From: Alphaproteobacteria bacterium UBA1254
Lineage (GTDB): Bacteria; Pseudomonadota; Alphaproteobacteria; RF32; CAG-239
Direction: 5' to 3'
Assembly (NCBI GenBank): GCA_002308495.1
Contig: DBVW01000005.1
Span: 1-25,042 of the forward strand
Length of the DNA stretch: 25,042 nucleotides
Shown: piece by piece, positions 6,697 to 13,878 of the stretch
Layout of the letters: each line of letters begins with the position of its first letter
How positions within the stretch are numbered: position 1 is the first letter of the stretch
Made by a program: the position numbers and the translations under genes
The notes under the pieces: model-generated
Databases searched by the model: none
What the model was told of the DNA's origin: nothing
The model's input: only the letters and a program-made list of their open reading frames with translations

Positions 6697-9600
6697 ATGA
6701 TGAGAAAAACAATTTTACATAGCTTGTTAAAAAAGGTCTTATTGTTAAGTGTTTTGACTCTTTGTCTTTATGCTTTGCCTTCAGCCGCACAAAACTGGGG
6801 AAGCGGTTATGCCTATACACCGGGCGGTTCCGGGTCAGGCAGCGGCTGTCAAAAAAAGGACTGTTCAAATTCCACCTGTCAAATGGCAACCGATTCAAGC
6901 GGAAAGTTACTTAACGAATGTCCGAGCGGCAAGGTTAAACGTCAAGACGTTGACCCGAACTGTGTGATGAACTTAAATGCCGGTGCCGGAACTTGTATGG
7001 ATACGATGCCTGCCGCTTCGGTTTCAAGGGTTCCGGAAACCAATTGTTATCGTGGTGAGGGATGGTCAAGAAAAAGAAATCACCTCGGAACGGACTATGC
7101 CGCCTCGACGGGTACCATTATCACCGCGGCTGCTGACGGAACGGTTGTTTATGCTAAACCTATGAACGGCGGCGGACGTGCTCTTGCGATTGAACATACG
7201 AAAAAATGCCAGTGTACGGCAGGCGGCGGTGGCGGCGGATGCGACAATAAATATGTTACCGTTTATTTGCACTTGAGTGCTTACATCGTTACCGGCGGAC
7301 CTGTTAAAAAAGGCCAACCTGTCGGATATGTCGGCGGTTCAAACTACAAAAACGGTGTTTTATATGATCCTCCTCACGCTGATGCTTACAGCCCTCACCT
7401 CCACTTTGAAATTCACAGCGGCGGATGGAACAAAGGTTACAACACTTTGAAAACATCTATCATTAATCCTTTGTGTGATGATATTCAAAGTTTTTGCGGC
7501 GGTTGTTCATATAATGTTGAAGAACAATGCACCGGCAAGAAAAATTCGAGCGAATGGACATCGCTTTCCGAACAGGCCAAACAAGATAAAAAACCCTCAT
7601 CTACTCCTCCGCCGGTTTCCGATCCGGGAGGGTATAGCTCATCAGATCCTTTCTCTTCTGCAGAAGGTACGAGTTGTGATTATCAAAACTTTATGCCGGA
7701 GCCGGACACTTGTTATTTCTGCCCGTTATTTAAAGTGTTGTTTAATACGGCCAGCGAATTGGCTCAAAAAACCTACAATGCTTTAAAAGACGGCATTGCG
7801 GCTGTCGTTGTCGTTTGTTTTGCTCTTTGGATTGCGCTGTTTGTTTTACGGCAAATATCTTCGTTAGAAGCAAAAAAACCCGGTAAAATGATTCAGGAAA
7901 TTTTGATTCAGACTTTCAGAGTTTTATTTGTTGTTGTTGTTCTTAAGTTGGGTTATGCGCAAATTTTAAAACTGACCATTACCCCAATTTTTGACAGCGG
8001 TATGGCTTATGCCCAACTGGTTTCGGGGGCACATACCTGTTCCGGATCGTATATTGAAGGTATTTCCGGCTATAAAGATGAACTCAATCCTGATTCAAAA
8101 GGTGCTTTGCCACAATCTATGGGGCAAAATATTCTGTGCGCCATCAAAGCAATGCAAGACTCTGCTTGGCGTATTGTTGCCTTCGGACGGGAATGCCGCT
8201 GTGTCGGCTGGAAGCCTAAAGCTATTATTCCTCATATCATTCCGCGTTTCTCGTATCTTTTAACCGGAGACTTTCTGATTGTTGCCGGATTGTTGCTTGT
8301 TTTGGCATTTCCGTGGTGTTTGGTTGACTGTATGTTAAACATGGCCATTGCCATTGCTCTGCTACCTGCGGCTATCGGCGCTTGGGCTTTCCCATCGCAA
8401 AAGGGGTATTTGGATACACTCTTTAAGTTCTTCTTAAATGCTGTTTTTCAATTTGTCTTCTTAAGCATTATTTTATACATCATCATGACTTGCGTTGAGC
8501 AATTTTTAGGGGTGATTGATTCGTATTCAAAAGATTATGATAAAATTTTGGATCCTATTCACGGTATTGCTTTTTGGGGCGCAAACGGTATGAAGCTGAT
8601 TATGGTTTGTTTGCTCGGTTGGGTATTTTTAGACCAAGGAAAACAGTTGGCAGACGATTTTGCAAGCGCACCGAGCTTGGGAATCGGGCGGAAAACCGGC
8701 GGTCTTTTTGCACAGATCGGCGAAAGATTGGCTCTCGGCGGCAAAGGCAAAGACGGCAAACGTCATGGCGGAGCTTTAGGGCTTACCCGTGAAGTCGGTA
8801 ATGTTGCCGGTATGTCCGCCAAATATTTTGTCGGCACGCCTTTGAGACAAAGAATGGATGCCAACAGAAACGAGCGGATAAGACGCACCGGAACAGCCAT
8901 TAAAGATGAAAACGGTAATATCATAGGCTATGAGACGGATCGAAATATTCTCGGTTCTCGCAACCTTTTGGGACAGAAAGTGACCAAACGGGTTATGCTC
9001 GGTGAAGACGGTCAAATGATTTACAGCGAAGAGAAAGAAGGTCTCGGCACACAATTCAGAAATGCCGTGCGTTCGGGCACAAACGAGCTCAGAGTCGATT
9101 TGATTGAAAAAGAAGATGCCAAAGTTCTTGCCATGTTTGACGGACCGACACCGGAAGGTATGAAATCGGGAACTTCAAAAGACGGCGCGCGCGAACTTTT
9201 CGACAGAGACGGAAATTTGGTTGCTCGCAAGAGAGTTTTGGAAGACGGTAAAATTGAGCTGACTTCGAAACACGGCGTTTCCGTTTATGACGGGACAACG
9301 CTTATTTCGACAACTCAAACTTATCGCAATATGATCGGCGAAAAAGTGACGATGACAGCTAATTTAGTCAACGGACAATATCAGCTTAACAGAGCCACAC
9401 AATCTTTGCGCATGGCCGCATTGGGCGCGGTTGCCAAAGACGGTTCAAAGCTTCAAACTTTTGCTCAAGGGCACGCGGTCAAGAAGGATCATGAACTCGG
9501 AGCTCGTCTAACAACAGATACGAAAGTTACGGAAGATCATTTGCTTTCTATTCGTGATGTGAAAGATGAAAGCGGCAAAATTGTTCAGCAAGACTTTGCT

Positions 9601-10200
9601 TTTAATACGAAGCTTGTCAAGTATTTGGTTGATCAAGAAGGTCATTTGAATAACAATATGATTAACGAAATCACAAGAGGCAGCAGTCTGCCCAAAGAAG
9701 AGGTTCAGCTCGCTATTGCCCTTGAAGTGATGAAGACCAGAAAAATGAATATTTCAAACAAGTTCAAAGATCGTCAGGTTGTTTTAGAAAACGGAAATTT
9801 AACTGTTGTTCAGAAAAATCTTGACGGTTCGACAACTTCGTTTACGGCAAAAATTGACGGTAATCAGATGGTTGTTGACTTGCAAAATGTTGACAGCAAA
9901 GGAAATTTAAGAAGAGTAACAGATAACGGCATTATGAAGCGTAATATCACTCAGGCTGTCAACAAGCAAGCGGTTGCCGAATATGGCTTTAACGAGAATC
10001 TTTATCAGAAATGGAGCTATCACAAGTTTATTGACGAACGCGGTGCTTTTGCTCAAACAATTGATAACGTAGAGGCCATGCGCGGTTTTGAGGAATATGA
10101 CCGGGATTTGCATGCCAAACAGGTTAAAAATCAAAAAACGCAGTTCTTTGAAACTTCTCAATTAAGACCTTTGCCAACAGATTTGACTAAAAAGGGTTAA
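6697..10200 (+). CDS. M23 peptidase-VirB6/TrbL fusion protein with long cytoplasmic tail (copy 4)
   Basis: This 1167-aa protein has a signal peptide to about residue 31 and a Gly/Ser- and Cys-rich segment. An M23 (LytM/lysostaphin-type) domain covers about 115-250 with all zinc ligands visible: His129 and Asp133 (HLGTD), and His236 of HLH (234-236), plus the family's YLHLS segment. M23 enzymes cut peptidoglycan cross-bridges. A Pro/Ser-rich linker leads to the VirB6 core: CxxC at 339/342, loop Cys481, and D544-x10-LLP-xx-I-xx-W-A-F. The tail from about 690 is not recognised but repeats a [DE]xxG-[NK] turn many times, suggesting beta-hairpins. ATG 6697 (or 6700) is preferred, with AGGTGA 5 nt upstream; GTG 6688 is the alternative. 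It is the last gene of the operon. Confidence 0.85.
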   Translation: MMRKTILHSLLKKVLLLSVLTLCLYALPSAAQNWGSGYAYTPGGSGSGSGCQKKDCSNSTCQMATDSSGKLLNECPSGKVKRQDVDPNCVMNLNAGAGTCMDTMPAASVSRVPETNCYRGEGWSRKRNHLGTDYAASTGTIITAAADGTVVYAKPMNGGGRALAIEHTKKCQCTAGGGGGGCDNKYVTVYLHLSAYIVTGGPVKKGQPVGYVGGSNYKNGVLYDPPHADAYSPHLHFEIHSGGWNKGYNTLKTSIINPLCDDIQSFCGGCSYNVEEQCTGKKNSSEWTSLSEQAKQDKKPSSTPPPVSDPGGYSSSDPFSSAEGTSCDYQNFMPEPDTCYFCPLFKVLFNTASELAQKTYNALKDGIAAVVVVCFALWIALFVLRQISSLEAKKPGKMIQEILIQTFRVLFVVVVLKLGYAQILKLTITPIFDSGMAYAQLVSGAHTCSGSYIEGISGYKDELNPDSKGALPQSMGQNILCAIKAMQDSAWRIVAFGRECRCVGWKPKAIIPHIIPRFSYLLTGDFLIVAGLLLVLAFPWCLVDCMLNMAIAIALLPAAIGAWAFPSQKGYLDTLFKFFLNAVFQFVFLSIILYIIMTCVEQFLGVIDSYSKDYDKILDPIHGIAFWGANGMKLIMVCLLGWVFLDQGKQLADDFASAPSLGIGRKTGGLFAQIGERLALGGKGKDGKRHGGALGLTREVGNVAGMSAKYFVGTPLRQRMDANRNERIRRTGTAIKDENGNIIGYETDRNILGSRNLLGQKVTKRVMLGEDGQMIYSEEKEGLGTQFRNAVRSGTNELRVDLIEKEDAKVLAMFDGPTPEGMKSGTSKDGARELFDRDGNLVARKRVLEDGKIELTSKHGVSVYDGTTLISTTQTYRNMIGEKVTMTANLVNGQYQLNRATQSLRMAALGAVAKDGSKLQTFAQGHAVKKDHELGARLTTDTKVTEDHLLSIRDVKDESGKIVQQDFAFNTKLVKYLVDQEGHLNNNMINEITRGSSLPKEEVQLAIALEVMKTRKMNISNKFKDRQVVLENGNLTVVQKNLDGSTTSFTAKIDGNQMVVDLQNVDSKGNLRRVTDNGIMKRNITQAVNKQAVAEYGFNENLYQKWSYHKFIDERGAFAQTIDNVEAMRGFEEYDRDLHAKQVKNQKTQFFETSQLRPLPTDLTKKG

Positions 10201-10218
10201 GGCTTTTATCATTTGTTT

Positions 10219-10260
10219 CAATTTCTTTTGATGCATTTTGCACAAAATGCACAAAAATTG
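10219..10260. promoter_or_regulatory. Long imperfect palindrome between the VirB6 operon and its regulator
   Basis: A perfect core GCATTTTG-CA-CAAAATGC (10233-10250) extends, with a one-base bulge, to TTTTG and CAAAA on the outside, and CAATT (10219-10223) matches AATTG (10256-10260). A direct repeat TGCACAAAA occurs twice (10239-10247 and 10248-10256). It lies 19 bp after the stop of the upstream gene and upstream of the presumed regulator promoter. It is either an operator for the XRE protein or a weak terminator, since a T-rich stretch follows. Confidence 0.45.
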
Positions 10261-10276
10261 TTCAATTTTTTCATTT

Positions 10277-10306
10277 TTGTCTTGAATCTTTTTGTATAAA
10301 TATTAA
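10277..10306 (+). promoter_or_regulatory. Candidate promoter of the XRE regulator
   Basis: TTGTCT (10277-10282) and TATTAA (10301-10306) are separated by 18 bp. An alternative -10, TATAAA (10295-10300), lacks a matching -35. Start of transcription would fall about 30 nt before the ATG at 10344, which has GAGGT at 10335-10339. Weak match, assigned because the gap is the only likely place. Confidence 0.3.
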
Positions 10307-10343
10307 CATATCGTTAGTTTTTAAATCAACTCACGAGGTAAAA

Positions 10344-11321
10344 ATGGAAGAAATTATTTTCCCGAATCAAATCAGATTGCAACGTAAAAGAAAAGGTGTT
10401 TCGATGCAGGCGTTGGCCGATCATTTAGGCGTCAGTTTGTCTGCTATTTCAAAAATTGAAAAAGGTTATCGCCGCTTAAATCAGGAACAGCTTATTTCCG
10501 TTGCCGAATTAACTGATTGTTCTTTGCAGGATTTGTATGTTAACGAACAAAATTCCAAAGAGGAAGTTGTTCAGGCTTGGCGGCGCGAACAGGAAAGACG
10601 CAACCGTATCAATGTTGATGCCGGCTTAAAAGTTTTAGGCGCTGCGCTTCGCCATTTAAGAACCGATCGTGATTTGACACTTATTGAAGTTGCCGAAAAT
10701 GCGGATATGACTCTTTCTGTTTATCACCGTATTGAAATGGGGCAACGTGAAGTTTCCGACAAAGAATTTAAAAATATCGCCAAGGCTCTTTCTTTGACAC
10801 CCGAAGATTTGAAAAAAGAGGTTCAAAAGTTAAATGATGCCGGAGAGCTTGACGAGATTATAGAAAAAACAGATGCAAAATACAAATCTTTAGCCACGCC
10901 TAAAGGAAGCCATGTTTCAATGTATGGCGTTTATACCGGCGAAATGCCTTTGATTAAGGTTTACGGTTTAGCGGCTAAAAACGGAAACATTCTCATCAAT
11001 ATGGATGACGAAGACGCTAAAGAAGTTGTATGTCCGTTTCAGCTCATGAACAAAAAAGATGCTTACGGCATTAATTTGTGTACGCGTCGCTTAGGTTCGC
11101 TGTTGCCAAACCGCGCCATCTTATTTGCAGATCCTCAAGATGTTGTCAGTGTCGGTGATATCGCACTTTATTACGTTACCGAAGAAGAGGCTATGCTGAT
11201 CAGCATCAGAGAAGATGAGCAAGGACAGTTTTACGGCGTGAGGTACAATCCGGATGAGAAAATCACGCTCAGCAGCGCTGATTTGGGCAAGCTGCATAAA
11301 ATTGTCGCCATTAATTTGTAA
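10344..11321 (+). CDS. Transcriptional regulator with two XRE helix-turn-helix domains and an S24-like domain
   Basis: This 325-aa protein carries a first Cro/CI-type helix-turn-helix at residues 8-63 (MQALADHLGVS...SKIEKG) and a second at about 97-157 (LIEVAENADMTLSVYHRIEMG). A C-terminal domain at about 200-325 resembles the S24/LexA fold (LLPNRAILFADP...VGDIALYYV). The catalytic Ser of the usual GDSM motif aligns with Arg and no VKR-type Lys is visible, so self-cleavage is unlikely; the domain may sense a ligand or dimerise. It sits between the two secretion-type operons, has its own terminator, and is flanked by palindromes at 10233-10250 and 11386-11400. It probably controls itself and its neighbours. 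XRE-type control of T4SS genes is known in Ehrlichia (EcxR). HTH assignment is firm; targets are inferred. Confidence 0.85.
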   Translation: MEEIIFPNQIRLQRKRKGVSMQALADHLGVSLSAISKIEKGYRRLNQEQLISVAELTDCSLQDLYVNEQNSKEEVVQAWRREQERRNRINVDAGLKVLGAALRHLRTDRDLTLIEVAENADMTLSVYHRIEMGQREVSDKEFKNIAKALSLTPEDLKKEVQKLNDAGELDEIIEKTDAKYKSLATPKGSHVSMYGVYTGEMPLIKVYGLAAKNGNILINMDDEDAKEVVCPFQLMNKKDAYGINLCTRRLGSLLPNRAILFADPQDVVSVGDIALYYVTEEEAMLISIREDEQGQFYGVRYNPDEKITLSSADLGKLHKIVAINL

Positions 11322-11326
11322 AAATT

Positions 11327-11360
11327 AAAAAAAACATCACGATATGTGGTGTTTTTTTTT
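11327..11360 (+). terminator. Rho-independent terminator after the XRE regulator
   Basis: Stem ACATCAC (11334-11340), loop GATAT, arm GTGGTGT (11346-11352) with one G-U pair. It is extended by A-tract/T-tract pairing and ends in nine T. It lies 12 bp after the stop codon. Confidence 0.85.
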
Positions 11361-11370
11361 AAGCGTTAAC

Positions 11371-11400
11371 TTGAAATTTACTCTTACATTTATAAAATGT
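11371..11400 (+). promoter_or_regulatory. Promoter of the second operon with a palindrome over the -10
   Basis: TTGAAA (11371-11376), a 16-bp spacer and TAAAAT (11393-11398) form a good promoter about 48 bp before the ATG at 11446. The -10 lies inside the palindrome ACATTT-ATA-AAATGT (11386-11400). Its outer half-sites resemble those of the palindrome at 10233-10250 (GCATTTT/AAAATGC), so the XRE protein may bind both. Operator role is inferred. Confidence 0.5.
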
Positions 11401-11445
11401 TTTAATGGTGTTGTGTATCAGTTCTGTTTTTAAGGAAAATAAATT

Positions 11446-13305
11446 ATGGCTGATGAGTTAGATAAAGATGCAGAATTCGGCGGAAAGCATAAAGACGAAG
11501 AAGATCCGATTTTGGTCGCTCAGCGTTATTTGAACATTTACCATCAAATTCATATTTTCAACAAAGAAAGACAAAATGAATTTGATGATTCTTTGCTCAG
11601 CCTTTCATCAGACATTCGTATACTGCTCAGTACTTTGCCCGGCGGTTCTCTTTTGCTTGACCACATTGCCGAATTGGAAGAAACGCGCGGTATTGTTTCT
11701 CTGATGTCTCAGATAGATGAAAAAAACGCAACAAAAAAGAGTAAATCGTCTAAAAAGAAAAATCAGGAACAAATTGCTCAGGAAGAAATTCAACAACCTA
11801 TTATTGAAAATGCGGAAATTACGCCTTCAAACACCAACAACAGCGGACCGGATATATCTGCCGCCGTTTTAAAAATGCTTAAACAGAGCGAAGAAAAACA
11901 TGAACGCGACATTAAAGCATTGACCGAAGCTTTTTTACAATCGCAAGAAAATATGGCTAACGTTTTGAAAGAAGTGTTGGTCGAAACGAGGAATCAGCCT
12001 GCTCCTGCTCCTCAACCCATAAATACTTTTTCACCAAGGCCTGCTTTTGAAAGAAACTTTACGGCCCAAGAAACACCTTCTTATTTGCAACCTTTGCCCG
12101 AAGATGAAAATCCGGTCATTGAGAACACCGTGCCGGCAGCAAAACCAAAGCTTTTCAGTTTTACGAAAAAATTATTTTCATCACATAAAACGCTTGCAAG
12201 TTCAAGCGCCCGTGAAACACCCCGACCTCTCAATCCTTTCGTTGATAACACCCCTGTTTCTCTTGATGATGTCGAGAGTTCACCCGTCGATTTAGAAAAT
12301 GAAACGACAGATAATATTCAAACAAATAATCCCTTTACTTCTCAACAGGAAGTAGAAGAACAACCGAATACCGAAAATCCGTCAACGGAAGATGAATGGG
12401 ATTGGGAATATGTTGACGAAACTCCGGCAAAAGATAATCAGGAGTTATCTAAAAAAGAGGAAGAACAGCCGAAATCAGAAAATTCCAAAGAGGAAGAACA
12501 GCCCAAATCAGAACATTCCGAAGAGGAAGATGAATGGGAATATGTTGAAGTTCCGGAAGATGATGATGTAAAATTAGAAGCCGCACCTGAGGAAACTTCA
12601 TCAGAAGAAATTGAACAAAAAGATAAAGAAGAAACGGCCGTTTCCGAAGAAACACCGGAAACAACTTCCGAAGAAGATATTCCGCTGTCGGAAGAGAATC
12701 TTTATCAGGATGAAAAACCTGTCGAAGAGCCTGTCGAAGAGCCTCAGGCTTTTGAAGATTCCGCCTTCTTATATAATGAGGTTCCCGAATATGAGGCCGA
12801 ACCCGAATCTTATCAGGGACCTGTTTTTTACAATCAGGATCAGGCAGACGAATATATCTCGGAACGGACGGATACAGCGACTTCAGATGATGATCAAACG
12901 CCTCAATATCCTATCCTTGATGACGAATCGTCTCAGTGGGCATACGACAATGGCGAAAACATTGATGAACAAGAATTTCAAAACAGCTTAGATGATGAAT
13001 ATGCGGACGGTTATATCGCTGATAATGACACACCTTTTGTTTACAACAATAACGAAGAAAAGAATGCGTTAGATGAAACGGCTTTGTCTCCGGATGAAGT
13101 TTCTTCGTATAATGCTACACCGACCGAAGATATATCTTCTCAGCAAGATGCTCTTAATGAAGAAGAAGATTCTCAATCATCGGACAATGCGGATCTTGAT
13201 CGTTTTCTGACAGATTTTGCCAATGCCGAAAATGGGGAAGATGAAGAAACAACAAAAAAAGGCAAAAAAAGTAAAAACAAACGTAAAAAAACAACAGGGG
13301 AATAA
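11446..13305 (+). CDS. Large acidic, mostly disordered cytoplasmic protein of unknown function
   Basis: This 619-aa protein has no signal peptide or membrane segment. Residues about 20-85 look like a folded helical domain (PILVAQRYLNIYHQIHIF...). A Lys-rich stretch follows at about 95-110, then a helical, possibly coiled-coil segment around 140-185. From about 190 on it is low-complexity, rich in Glu, Asp, Ser, Pro and Gln. Two related motifs, DEWDWEYV and DEWEYV, flank a duplicated 11-residue unit. It ends with a very basic Lys-rich tail after the acidic region. AAGGA precedes the ATG by 9 nt. It is the first gene of an operon with the secretin-like lipoprotein. I do not recognise a family. 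Acidic disorder could suggest a scaffold, chaperone-like role or an effector, but none is supported. Confidence 0.75.
   Translation: MADELDKDAEFGGKHKDEEDPILVAQRYLNIYHQIHIFNKERQNEFDDSLLSLSSDIRILLSTLPGGSLLLDHIAELEETRGIVSLMSQIDEKNATKKSKSSKKKNQEQIAQEEIQQPIIENAEITPSNTNNSGPDISAAVLKMLKQSEEKHERDIKALTEAFLQSQENMANVLKEVLVETRNQPAPAPQPINTFSPRPAFERNFTAQETPSYLQPLPEDENPVIENTVPAAKPKLFSFTKKLFSSHKTLASSSARETPRPLNPFVDNTPVSLDDVESSPVDLENETTDNIQTNNPFTSQQEVEEQPNTENPSTEDEWDWEYVDETPAKDNQELSKKEEEQPKSENSKEEEQPKSEHSEEEDEWEYVEVPEDDDVKLEAAPEETSSEEIEQKDKEETAVSEETPETTSEEDIPLSEENLYQDEKPVEEPVEEPQAFEDSAFLYNEVPEYEAEPESYQGPVFYNQDQADEYISERTDTATSDDDQTPQYPILDDESSQWAYDNGENIDEQEFQNSLDDEYADGYIADNDTPFVYNNNEEKNALDETALSPDEVSSYNATPTEDISSQQDALNEEEDSQSSDNADLDRFLTDFANAENGEDEETTKKGKKSKNKRKKTTGE
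12454..12519 (+). repeat. Tandem 33-bp duplication in the acidic protein
   Basis: Two 33-bp units (12454-12486 and 12487-12519) encode KEEEQPKSENS and KEEEQPKSEHS, differing at two bases. A smaller 12-bp duplication encoding VEEP lies at about 12721-12744. Both point to expansion by slippage in the disordered region. Confidence 0.85.
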
Positions 13306-13365
13306 AAATTCATTTACAAAAGGATAAGTCTCAATTATTCTAAGACAAATATAAAGGAGAATTTT

Positions 13366-13878
13366 ATGAATCAAAATCCGAATGTCGTTACAAAAGAAGA
13401 TCTGTGGTATATTGATAATTATCTTGTTTTGCGCGACTATTATGACAGAACAATCTCTCGTATTGCGGCACGTTGCATTCGCATGGGCAATATCGCTTTG
13501 GAGGAATATCCTTTTTATTCGTATATTTTAGATGTTTTGGAAGAAATTTGCGAAACGGGCGAATATATTTTATCCAGACAAGCTCTCTATCCTTATGTTG
13601 AAAAGAAAATTGCCGGCGGCGTTGAGGCTTTAGAAAACAATTTAGCTCTTTATCAGCAAGAATTGGAAAATAATTCATCTCCTGAGATGGTTAAACAAGA
13701 TCCGGATGAAATCGCCAAAATGAAACAGGCCTTGGGTGATATTGATAAGTCTGTTGATCCGACAGTCGGCGCCGGTATGAATATTGATGATTTAATGGAT
13801 AAACTTATGGAAGAAAACAAAAAAGAAAATCCTGATGCGGTTTATGATACGCCGGATCAGAACGGAGACGAGAAATGA
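13366..13878 (+). CDS. Unrecognised 170-aa soluble protein of the second operon
   Basis: The protein is acidic and predicted helical, without signal peptide or membrane segment. Residues 8-105 form a likely compact domain rich in Tyr, Leu and Ile (DLWYIDNYLVLRDYYDRT...). The rest (about 106-170) is charged and probably flexible, with a short helix NIDDLMDKLMEEN. AAGGAG stands 7 nt before the ATG. The stop overlaps the next start by 4 nt (ATGA), so it is probably made together with the secretin-like lipoprotein. A cytoplasmic assembly or pilot-like role can only be guessed from the neighbour. No family recognised. Confidence 0.7.
   Translation: MNQNPNVVTKEDLWYIDNYLVLRDYYDRTISRIAARCIRMGNIALEEYPFYSYILDVLEEICETGEYILSRQALYPYVEKKIAGGVEALENNLALYQQELENNSSPEMVKQDPDEIAKMKQALGDIDKSVDPTVGAGMNIDDLMDKLMEENKKENPDAVYDTPDQNGDEK

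Noticed and set aside
6245..6898. 217-codon open frame on the minus strand
   Set aside because: It lies antisense to the Arg/Gln-rich tail of one VirB6-type gene and the start of the next; its His/Arg/Phe-rich product is what such codons give on the opposite strand.
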